Assembly: GCA_013694795.1 (NCBI GenBank)
Contig: JACDBS010000221.1
Coordinates: 1 to 18,912 of the forward strand
Source of the DNA: Chloroflexota bacterium
GTDB lineage: Bacteria > Chloroflexota > Limnocylindria > QHBO01
Reading direction: 5' to 3'
Length of the DNA stretch: 18,912 bases
Of this stretch, positions 12,692 through 18,912 are shown piece by piece. The notes below the pieces were generated by a model, which worked only from the letters and a program-made list of their open reading frames with translations, ran no database searches and was not told where the DNA came from. The stretch's first letter is position 1; each line of letters starts with the position of its first letter. Position numbers and translations under genes: made by a program.

Positions 12692-13201
12692 CTGGACATC
12701 TCCAGCGTCCTCTTCTTCCTGCTCGCCGCCGGGGTGGTGGGAGCCGGAGCCGCCGTCGTCACGCTTCGCAACATCATTCACTGCGCCGTGGCGATGATGA
12801 TCTGCTTCGGGTCTCTCGCGGGCATGTACGCGCTGCTCGGCGCGCCCATCGTGGCCGCGGCCCAGGTGCTCATCTACCTCGGCGCGATCAGCGTGCTGAT
12901 CCTGTTCGCCATCATGCTCACGCAGGCCGGCGACGCCAACCTGCCGGCTCCCTTCCATCGGCAGGTGCCGATCGCGGTCGTCGTCGCGCTCGCCATCATC
13001 GGCCTGGTCGGCTGGGCCGTGGTCCAGACCGATTGGGGCCTGGCGGCGGAGGCTGCCTCGGCCGGCGTCGACGCCATCGCCACCGCCATCTTCACCACCT
13101 ACGCGCTGCCGTTCGAGATCATCAGCATGCTGCTGCTGGTGGCGATCATCGGTGCCATCTTCCTGGCCCGCAGGCCGGAAGAGGACGAGCGGGCAAGCTG
13201 A
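12692..13201 (+). CDS. nuoJ: NADH-quinone oxidoreductase subunit J (NuoJ)
   Basis: NuoJ is a membrane subunit next to the first antiporter-like subunits. The product has five hydrophobic helices, with the family blocks SVLFFLLAAGVVGAGAAVV, AQVLIYLGAISVLILFAIML (the conserved pi-bulge helix) and a C-terminal LPFEIISMLLLVAIIGAI. From CTG at 12692 it has 169 residues, a normal length. No ATG is available. AAGGGAG (12676-12682) stands nine bases before that CTG, and the protein from there (LDISSVLFFLL) begins like other NuoJ proteins. The alternative GTG at 12653 would give 182 residues with a hydrophilic Ser/Arg leader and no ribosome site. The gene ends three bases before nuoK. Confidence 0.92.
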   Translation: MDISSVLFFLLAAGVVGAGAAVVTLRNIIHCAVAMMICFGSLAGMYALLGAPIVAAAQVLIYLGAISVLILFAIMLTQAGDANLPAPFHRQVPIAVVVALAIIGLVGWAVVQTDWGLAAEAASAGVDAIATAIFTTYALPFEIISMLLLVAIIGAIFLARRPEEDERAS

Positions 13202-13204
13202 CCG

Positions 13205-13510
13205 GTGGGCATCGAGGGCTATCTGATCGTTTCGACGCTGCTCTTCGGCATCGGCGCCTTCGGGTTCATGGCTCGGCGTAACGCCATCCTCATGCTCATC
13301 AGCATCGAGCTCATGTTCAACGCGGTGAACCTGAGCCTCGTGGCGTTCAACGCCTTCCTGCCGCCGGATGAGAACGCCGGCGCCGTCTTCGCGCTGATGA
13401 TCATGGCCGTCGCGGCCGCCGAGGTGACGGTGGGCCTGGCCCTCGTCATCGCCATCATCCGCACCCGCCAGACCGCCGAGGTCGACCAGTACTCCGACCT
13501 CAAGGGGTAG
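13205..13510 (+). CDS. nuoK: NADH-quinone oxidoreductase subunit K (NuoK)
   Basis: NuoK is a small membrane subunit (MrpC-like) on the central hydrophilic axis that links quinone chemistry to proton pumping. The 101-residue product has three helices and both buried glutamates: Glu35 in LISIELMFNAVNL and Glu73 in AVAAAEVTVGLAL. The two-residue increase in spacing compared with E. coli (36 and 72) falls in the loop between them. Translation starts at GTG 13205, three bases after nuoJ, and the stop is four bases before nuoL. Confidence 0.96.
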   Translation: MGIEGYLIVSTLLFGIGAFGFMARRNAILMLISIELMFNAVNLSLVAFNAFLPPDENAGAVFALMIMAVAAAEVTVGLALVIAIIRTRQTAEVDQYSDLKG

Positions 13511-13514
13511 GCCG

Positions 13515-15707
13515 ATGCCCATCGAGCTGCTCATCGCCCTCATTCCCGCGCTGCCGCTCGCCGGCTTTCTGTTTGCCGTGCTCGTCGGCGCGCGGCTCGA
13601 CCACGTCCCGATCCACGGCCACGGCCACGCCGACCGCGACAAGCACACCGATGCGCGCCACGCGGGCGCAGTCGACGACTCGGCCTTCCGTGGCGTGCCG
13701 AGCGAAGAGGAGCAGGCGGCCACGAGCCCGCATGCCGGCCACGCCGACGACCTGGCCAATGCGGAAGGCGCGGCCGGTGTCATCCCGGCGGAGCTGAACG
13801 ACGGCCTGGGCCAGTCCGGCCATGTCACGCCGGGCGCTGAACGGCCGCGCTATCGGTCCTGGATCGTGCCGACCGGTCTCGTGGGGCTGATGTGGATCTT
13901 CAGCATGATCGTCTTCGCCGCCGTCATCTTCGGCGGCAACGAGTACGAGGTCACGATCTACGAGTGGATCGCCTCGGGCGACTTCGTCATCAACATCAGC
14001 TTCCTGGTCGACGGCCTGACCGCGATGCTCCTGCTGGTGGTGAGCACCGTCGGCTTCCTGGTCCACGTCTATTCCATCGGCTACATGGATGGTGACCGCG
14101 GGTTCTGGAGGTTCTTCGCCTACCTGAACCTGTTCATGTTCAGCATGCTGCTGCTCATCGCTGGCGACAACTTCCTGATGCTCTACGTCGGCTGGGAAGC
14201 GGTCGGCCTGTGCAGCTACGCGCTCATCGGCTTCTGGTACAAGAAGCCCTCGGCGGCCGGCGCCGCCAAGAAGGCATTCATCGTCAACCGCGTCGGCGAC
14301 CTGGGGTTCGGCCTGGGCATCATGATGATCTGGGTCAACCTCGAGACGCTCAGCTTCCGCGAGGTGTTCGCCCAGATCGGAACGCTGGACGAAGCGACCA
14401 TCACCGTCATCGCGCTTCTCCTCTTCGCCGGCGCCGTGGGCAAGAGCGCCCAGTTCCCGCTCCACGTCTGGCTGCCGGACGCCATGGAGGGCCCCACCCC
14501 GGTCAGCGCGCTCATCCACGCCGCGACCATGGTGAACGCCGGGGTCTACCTGGTCGCCCGCGCCAACCCGATCTTCGCCGAAGCACCGGTGGCCATGTGG
14601 ACCGTGGCCATCATCGGCGTCTTCACCGCCATCTTCGCGGCGGCCATCGCGCTGACCCAGAACGACATCAAGAAGGTCCTGGCCTACTCGACCGTCAGCC
14701 AGTTGGCGTACATGTTCTTCGCGCTGGGCATCGGCGCCTGGACCGCCGCGATCTTCCACCTCGTGAGCCACGGCTTCTTCAAGGGGCTGCTCTTCATGGG
14801 CTCCGGCTCGGTGATCCACGGGGCGGGCGGCGAGCAGGACATGCGCTTCATGGGCAACCTGCGCGCCCGGATGCGCTGGACCTACCTCACCATGGTCGTC
14901 GGCTCGCTGGCACTGGCCGGAATCCCCATCTTCGCCGGCTTCTTCAGTAAGGACGAGATCCTGGCGGAGGCCTTCAACCGCGGCTACGGGGTCTTCTACC
15001 TGGTCGGCATCGTGGTGGCGTTCATGACCGCCTTCTACACGTTCCGCATGATCTTCATGACCTTCTGGGGCACGTGGCGCGGCCCGAAGGCTGCCTGGGA
15101 CCGCGTCCACGAGAGCGCGCCGACCATGGTCGCGCCCCTGCTGATCCTGTCGGTGCCGACCGTGCTGGTCGGCCTGCTCCTGGGCATCCCGCCCGAAGGC
15201 GGTCTCATCCACGGATGGCTGGAGGAGGTCTTCCACGACGCGGGGGAGGCGGGCGTCCTGCCCGGCTCCATCGTCGCGGGTGGGCATCACGACTTCGAGC
15301 TGTTCGGCATCGGCGGCCTTCTCCTCCTGGTCGGTGCCGCGGTGGGAGTCGCGGGCATTGCGCTGGCGTACCGCTGGTACGTGCAACGGCCAGAGTCGGC
15401 CGGACGCTTCGTCGGGCGCATCCCGCTGGGCCTTGGGCCAGGGATGTATCGGGCCAGCGTGAACAAATACTACGTGGACGACATCTACCAGCTGGTCTGG
15501 TCTCGTGGGGGCGTGCTGCTCAGCAACGCGCTGTGGTGGTTCGATGCGAAGGTCATCGACGGCGCGGTGAACGGCGCCGGTTGGCTGGCGCGCACCATTG
15601 GCGGCGGGCTACGCAGGACGCAGACCGGGCGCGTGGAGAACTACGGCCTGGGCATCGCCGCCGGACTGGCGGTCGTGCTCCTCGTGTACGCCACCGTGGT
15701 CCGCTGA
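13515..15707 (+). CDS. nuoL: NADH-quinone oxidoreductase subunit L (NuoL) with His-rich insertion
   Basis: NuoL is the distal antiporter-like proton pump with the long lateral helix. The core is well conserved: GWEAVGLCSYALIGFWY with Glu228, AGAVGKSAQFPLHVWLPDAM with Lys310, PTPVSALIHAATMVNAGVY, LAYSTVSQLAYMFFALG and AGFFSKDEIL. The product has 730 residues, about 80-100 more than common. The excess is a hydrophilic segment of about 88 residues (26-113) between the first and second hydrophobic helices, with nine histidines. The frame is continuous, so it is a true insertion. The start ATG at 13515 follows the nuoK stop by four bases; the stop overlaps the nuoM start (TGATG). Confidence 0.96.
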   Translation: MPIELLIALIPALPLAGFLFAVLVGARLDHVPIHGHGHADRDKHTDARHAGAVDDSAFRGVPSEEEQAATSPHAGHADDLANAEGAAGVIPAELNDGLGQSGHVTPGAERPRYRSWIVPTGLVGLMWIFSMIVFAAVIFGGNEYEVTIYEWIASGDFVINISFLVDGLTAMLLLVVSTVGFLVHVYSIGYMDGDRGFWRFFAYLNLFMFSMLLLIAGDNFLMLYVGWEAVGLCSYALIGFWYKKPSAAGAAKKAFIVNRVGDLGFGLGIMMIWVNLETLSFREVFAQIGTLDEATITVIALLLFAGAVGKSAQFPLHVWLPDAMEGPTPVSALIHAATMVNAGVYLVARANPIFAEAPVAMWTVAIIGVFTAIFAAAIALTQNDIKKVLAYSTVSQLAYMFFALGIGAWTAAIFHLVSHGFFKGLLFMGSGSVIHGAGGEQDMRFMGNLRARMRWTYLTMVVGSLALAGIPIFAGFFSKDEILAEAFNRGYGVFYLVGIVVAFMTAFYTFRMIFMTFWGTWRGPKAAWDRVHESAPTMVAPLLILSVPTVLVGLLLGIPPEGGLIHGWLEEVFHDAGEAGVLPGSIVAGGHHDFELFGIGGLLLLVGAAVGVAGIALAYRWYVQRPESAGRFVGRIPLGLGPGMYRASVNKYYVDDIYQLVWSRGGVLLSNALWWFDAKVIDGAVNGAGWLARTIGGGLRRTQTGRVENYGLGIAAGLAVVLLVYATVVR
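13590..13853 (+). other. His-rich hydrophilic insertion in NuoL
   Basis: This segment encodes NuoL residues 26-113, placed between TM1 and TM2. It starts RLDHVPIHGHGHADRDKH and continues with Asp, Glu, Ala, Gly and more His. Histidines are at residues 30, 34, 36, 38, 44, 49, 73, 76 and 103. Clustered HxHxH spacing resembles metal-binding loops of metal transporters, but no known domain is recognisable. In NuoL subunits this loop is normally short. Confidence 0.7.
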
Positions 15708-17227
15708 TGGACGGCTTCCCGCTTCTCTCCGCAATTGTCTTCTCGCCGGTCATCGGCGCGCTGATCCTGCTCTTCGTGCCGGGCACGAACCATCGGGCCG
15801 TCCGCTGGATCGCGCTGGGAGCCGTCCTGGTCAGCTTCGCGCTCTCACTCCTCCTCCTCGGCTACGACCCGGCGGGCAGCGAATTCCAGTTCCGCGAGGA
15901 CCTGCCCTGGATCGACGCCTTCGGCATCCGTTACACACTGGGCGTTGACGGCCTGTCGGTGGTGCTGGTCATGCTCACCACGCTGCTCAGCGTGGTGGCC
16001 ATCGTCTACAGCTGGGAGCCAATCCAGACCAAGGTCAAGGCCTACTACGCCACCATGCTGCTGCTCATGGTCGGCATGCTTGGCGTCTTCGTGGCGCTCG
16101 ACCTGTTCCTGTTCTACGTCTTCTGGGAGGTCAGCCTCTTCCCGATGTACTTCGTCATCGGCATCTGGGGCGGCCCGCAGCGCATCTACGCCACGGTCAA
16201 GTTCGTCCTCTACACCCTGGTCGGATCGCTCCTCATGCTGGTCGCCATCCTGGCCGTGGTCATCGCGCACGCGGCGTCCGGCAACTCGCTGACCTTCAGC
16301 TACGAGGCCCTTCGCGGCTTCGCCTACACCGATTCCCTCCAGGCGCTGGCTTTCGTCGCCTTCTTCCTGGCCTTCGCCATCAAGGTGCCCATGTGGCCGC
16401 TCCACACCTGGCTGCCCGATGCGCACGTGGAGGCACCCACCGCCGGCTCAATCATCCTGGCCGGCGTCCTGCTCAAGCTGGGCGGCTACGGCTTCCTGCG
16501 CTACAACCTGCCGCTCCTGCCGGATGCCGCCATCTCCTTCGCGCCCATCATCATCGGTCTTGCTGTCATTGCCATCATCTACGGTGGGCTGGTGGCCATG
16601 GTGCAGCCGGACCTCAAGAAGCTGGTCGCCTATTCGAGCGTCAGCCACATGGGCTTCGTGATGCTCGGAACCTTCGTATTCAATGAGCAGGGGCTCCAGG
16701 GCGCCATCTACCAGATGATCAGCCACGGCATCACGACCGGGGCGCTCTTCCTCCTGGTGGGCGTGATCTACGAGCAGACCCACGACCGCCAGATCGCGCA
16801 CATGGGCGGGCTGAATGCCCGCGTCCCGCGGTACGCCGCGATGTTCGGGCTCTTCACCTTCGCCAGCATCGGTCTGCCGGGCCTGTCCGGCTTCGTGGGC
16901 GAGTTCCTCGTCATCCTGGGCGCATTCCGGTACAACGGCCTGGTGGCGGCCGCGGCGATGGTGGTGGTCATCATCAGCGCCGTGTACATGCTGTGGATGT
17001 TCCAGCGTGTCTTCTTCAGCGTCCCATCCGACTGGATGCGCAAGTGGTGGCCGTCCCTGCGAGACATGAACCGCACGGAGTGGATCGCCCTGGCGCCGCT
17101 GGCGGTGCTGGCGGTGGTGCTGGGCGTCTATCCCGGCCCGGTGCTCGACATGATCTCCGTCCCGGTGGACCGGATCATCGAGGCCGTCAACGGCGCGGGG
17201 CTGACCGGCTTCGGGCCGCTGTGGTGA
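15707..17227 (+). CDS. nuoM: NADH-quinone oxidoreductase subunit M (NuoM)
   Basis: NuoM is the middle antiporter-like proton pump. The 506-residue product has about fourteen hydrophobic helices. Conserved blocks are YTLGVDGLSVVLVMLTTLLS, FYVFWEVSLFPMYFVIGIWG with Glu141 (E. coli Glu144), AIKVPMWPLHTWLPDAHVEA with Lys226 (E. coli Lys234), then ILAGVLLKLGGYGFLRYNLP and KKLVAYSSVSHMGFVMLG. All key pumping residues are in place. The ATG overlaps the nuoL stop by one base. Only one copy is present in this window, whereas some Chloroflexota operons carry two NuoM genes. Confidence 0.97.
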   Translation: MDGFPLLSAIVFSPVIGALILLFVPGTNHRAVRWIALGAVLVSFALSLLLLGYDPAGSEFQFREDLPWIDAFGIRYTLGVDGLSVVLVMLTTLLSVVAIVYSWEPIQTKVKAYYATMLLLMVGMLGVFVALDLFLFYVFWEVSLFPMYFVIGIWGGPQRIYATVKFVLYTLVGSLLMLVAILAVVIAHAASGNSLTFSYEALRGFAYTDSLQALAFVAFFLAFAIKVPMWPLHTWLPDAHVEAPTAGSIILAGVLLKLGGYGFLRYNLPLLPDAAISFAPIIIGLAVIAIIYGGLVAMVQPDLKKLVAYSSVSHMGFVMLGTFVFNEQGLQGAIYQMISHGITTGALFLLVGVIYEQTHDRQIAHMGGLNARVPRYAAMFGLFTFASIGLPGLSGFVGEFLVILGAFRYNGLVAAAAMVVVIISAVYMLWMFQRVFFSVPSDWMRKWWPSLRDMNRTEWIALAPLAVLAVVLGVYPGPVLDMISVPVDRIIEAVNGAGLTGFGPLW

Positions 17228-17238
17228 GGGGCTGACGG

Positions 17239-18699
17239 ATGGACCTGCTGGACGATCTCGTCACGCTGCTGCCGGAGCTCATCCTGGTGGCGCTGGTGCT
17301 GGTGATCATCACCGTCGATCTCTTCCTGCCACGCGCCGAGAAGTGGCTCCTCACGCCGCTCACCGTGGCCGGGCTCATCCTTGCCGGCGCCGCGTGTTTC
17401 GTGGTGTGGGACATCAACGAGACGGTCTACAGCGGCTTCTACGTGGTGGACGACCTGTCCGTCTTTCTCAAGGGCGCCACCATCCTCACCGGCATCCTGA
17501 GCGCTCTCTTCGCGCCGGCCTACCTGCTGGTGCGCCGCATCCCGCTCGGCGAGTTCAACATGATCCTGGTCAGCGCGCTGCTGGGCATGTGCGTGCTGGC
17601 GTCGAGCAGCGACATGATCACCGTCTTCCTGGGTCTCGAGCTGATGACGATGCCCTCATACCTGCTCACGGGCCTGCACAAGACGGACCGATACAGCAAC
17701 GAGGGCGCCCTCAAGTACTTCCTGCTCGGCAGCTTCGCCAGCGCCATCGTGCTGTTCGGCGTGGCCTGGACCTACGGGCTGACCGGCACGACCAGCGTGG
17801 CCGGCATCGCGTCCGCGCTGGACGGGGAGATGAGCGCCGGGATCCTGGTGGCCATGGGCTTCCTGACCGTGGGCGCCACCTTCAAGATCGCCGCCGTGCC
17901 GTTCCATTATTGGACGCCGGACGCCTACCAGGGCGCCCCGACGCCGATCACCGGCTTCCTCTCGGTCGGACCCAAGCTGGGCGCCTTCGCGCTCCTCATC
18001 CGCGTCTTCGCGGAGGCGCTGGAGCCGCTGCGCGCGGACTGGCTGGTCATCTTCCTGGTGCTCACCGTTCTGACCATGACCGTGGGCAACGTGGTGGCGC
18101 TGACCCAGGTGAACCTGAAGCGCATGCTGGCCTACTCAAGCATCGCCCACACCGGCTACATCATGGCCGGCCTGGCGGCCTTCGCGAACGCCACCGATCC
18201 GGGGGTCGCGGCGCAGGGCATCGAGGCGGTGCTCTTCTACATCCTGGGCTATGCCGTCATGAACATCGCCGCCTTCGCGGTGGTGGGCATGCTGCAGCGC
18301 GACACGACCCGGTTCGGCGGCCTCAACTCGTTTGCCGGCCTCGCCACCCGCGCCCCATGGCGGGCCGCCGCGATGGCCGTCCTCATGCTCAGCCTGACCG
18401 GCATCCCGCCGACCGTCGGCTTCTTCGCGAAGCTCTACATCCTGCTGGCCTCGGTCGACGCGGGCCTGGCCTGGCTGGCGGTGATCATCGTCCTCAACGC
18501 CGCGCTGGCTGCCTTCTATTACCTGCGCGTCATCGTCTACATGTACATGCGCGATCCCGAGCCCGAGCCCGCGCCCATTGACACCTCACCCTTCGGTTCG
18601 GTGGCGCTCGCGCTCTCGGTGGCCGGCGTGATCGCGCTCGGGATCTTCCCGGGCGCCGTCCTCCGCTTCCTCGAGGAGTCCGCGGCCAGCCTGTTCTGA
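17239..18699 (+). CDS. nuoN: NADH-quinone oxidoreductase subunit N (NuoN)
   Basis: NuoN is the antiporter-like proton pump closest to the quinone site. The 486-residue product has about fourteen helices with LGLELMTMPSYLLTGLHKTD (Glu134, E. coli Glu133), KYFLLGSFASAIVLFG, FKIAAVPFHYWTPDAYQGAP (Lys216, E. coli Lys217), then TPITGFLSVGPKLGAFALLI and KRMLAYSSIAHTGYIMAGL. The ATG at 17239 is served by a GAGGGG sequence (17226-17231) seven bases upstream. It is the last nuo gene, and the next ORF begins after only five bases. Confidence 0.97.
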   Translation: MDLLDDLVTLLPELILVALVLVIITVDLFLPRAEKWLLTPLTVAGLILAGAACFVVWDINETVYSGFYVVDDLSVFLKGATILTGILSALFAPAYLLVRRIPLGEFNMILVSALLGMCVLASSSDMITVFLGLELMTMPSYLLTGLHKTDRYSNEGALKYFLLGSFASAIVLFGVAWTYGLTGTTSVAGIASALDGEMSAGILVAMGFLTVGATFKIAAVPFHYWTPDAYQGAPTPITGFLSVGPKLGAFALLIRVFAEALEPLRADWLVIFLVLTVLTMTVGNVVALTQVNLKRMLAYSSIAHTGYIMAGLAAFANATDPGVAAQGIEAVLFYILGYAVMNIAAFAVVGMLQRDTTRFGGLNSFAGLATRAPWRAAAMAVLMLSLTGIPPTVGFFAKLYILLASVDAGLAWLAVIIVLNAALAAFYYLRVIVYMYMRDPEPEPAPIDTSPFGSVALALSVAGVIALGIFPGAVLRFLEESAASLF

Positions 18700-18704
18700 C
18701 GCCG

Positions 18705-18912
18705 ATGGCCAGCGCCGAAGCGCGAGTGGACGCCGACCTCGTCGCGGCCGCCGCCGCGCTGCTTGGCGACCGGCGCCTGATCATCGCCACCAATCGCGGT
18801 CCGGTCAGCTTCGCCACCGCCGCCGATGGCTCGCTGCGTCCACGGCGCGGGTCCGGTGGTCTCGTCACCGCCCTCGGCCATGTCGGCCGGCACGTGCCGA
18901 TCACCTGGGTCG
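18705..18912 (+). CDS. otsA: Trehalose-6-phosphate synthase-like glycosyltransferase (GT20), N-terminal fragment
   Basis: The first 69 residues are present and the gene runs off the window. A helix of about 20 residues leads into LIIATNRGPVSFATAADGSL and RRGSGGLVTALGHVG. Those match the GT20 N-terminus, with the NRGPVSF strand and the RxxGGL loop that contacts the sugar-nucleotide and acceptor in OtsA. The enzyme would make trehalose-6-phosphate from a nucleotide-glucose and glucose-6-phosphate in the cytoplasm. The five-base gap from nuoN suggests co-transcription. Whether a trehalose-phosphatase domain is fused downstream cannot be seen. Confidence 0.8.
   Translation, partial: MASAEARVDADLVAAAAALLGDRRLIIATNRGPVSFATAADGSLRPRRGSGGLVTALGHVGRHVPITWV

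Noticed and set aside
13500..15386. Minus-strand ORF of 628 codons opposite nuoL
   Set aside because: Same reason: a complementary shadow of a highly conserved + strand gene, with low-complexity charged translation.
1..18912. tRNA or rRNA genes, CRISPR arrays, insertion sequences
   Set aside because: I looked through the gaps and found no cloverleaf-like segment, regularly spaced repeat or transposase. Almost all sequence is accounted for by + strand genes.

Overview
This window is GC-rich, densely coding bacterial DNA. Every gene I can support lies on the + strand, and most neighbours overlap by 1-10 bases (ATGA, GTGA, TGATG junctions). It is dominated by a respiratory complex I (nuo) operon from about 4168 to 18699. 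Gene content and the tmk/darA pairing would suit a high-GC Chloroflexota or a similar Gram-positive-type lineage, but that assignment is inference. No rRNA, tRNA, CRISPR array, insertion sequence or attachment site was recognised.

Region 1 (1-3808) is a housekeeping/accessory cluster. It holds the C-terminal part of an R3H-domain protein of the Ycf45/SpoIIIAA-like ATPase type, a 30-residue one-helix membrane peptide, thymidylate kinase (tmk), a cyclic-di-AMP receptor PII-like protein (darA/pstA), a DinB-like putative metalloprotein, and an unrecognised 376-residue protein with a weak nucleotidyltransferase flavour. Region 2 (3809-4167) has no gene. It carries several DNA dyads, an extended -10-like element and a 5'UTR hairpin, and is the likely control region of the nuo operon.

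Region 3 (4168-18699) is the nuo operon in the order A-B-C-D-H-[I first half + E-like]-F-[G-like + GltD-like + I second half]-J-K-L-M-N. The backbone A-B-C-D-H-I-J-K-L-M-N is the gene order of the 11-subunit complex I. A NADH-dehydrogenase-type E/F/G cassette sits exactly in the place of nuoI, and the two [4Fe-4S] halves of NuoI lie at the two outer edges of the cassette, on two different polypeptides. The first half is the N-terminus of an I-E fusion (7989-8828). The second half is the C-terminus of a 791-residue G-like fusion (10202-12577). That large protein has no molybdopterin-type domain. Instead it carries a complete GltD/NfnB-like FAD- and NAD(P)H-binding module between its N-terminal and C-terminal iron-sulfur regions. 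The classical electron-input subunits have decayed: the E-like domain lacks two of four [2Fe-2S] cysteines, and NuoF has lost the usual NADE residues of the FMN/NADH site plus one N3 cluster cysteine. The simplest reading is a complex I with rewired electron input, in which NAD(P)H oxidation has moved to the GltD-like module. The membrane arm (H, J-N) looks complete, with its key glutamates and lysines present. NuoL has an unusual His-rich loop.

Region 4 (18705-18912) is the truncated start of a trehalose-6-phosphate synthase-like GT20 gene, five bases after nuoN.
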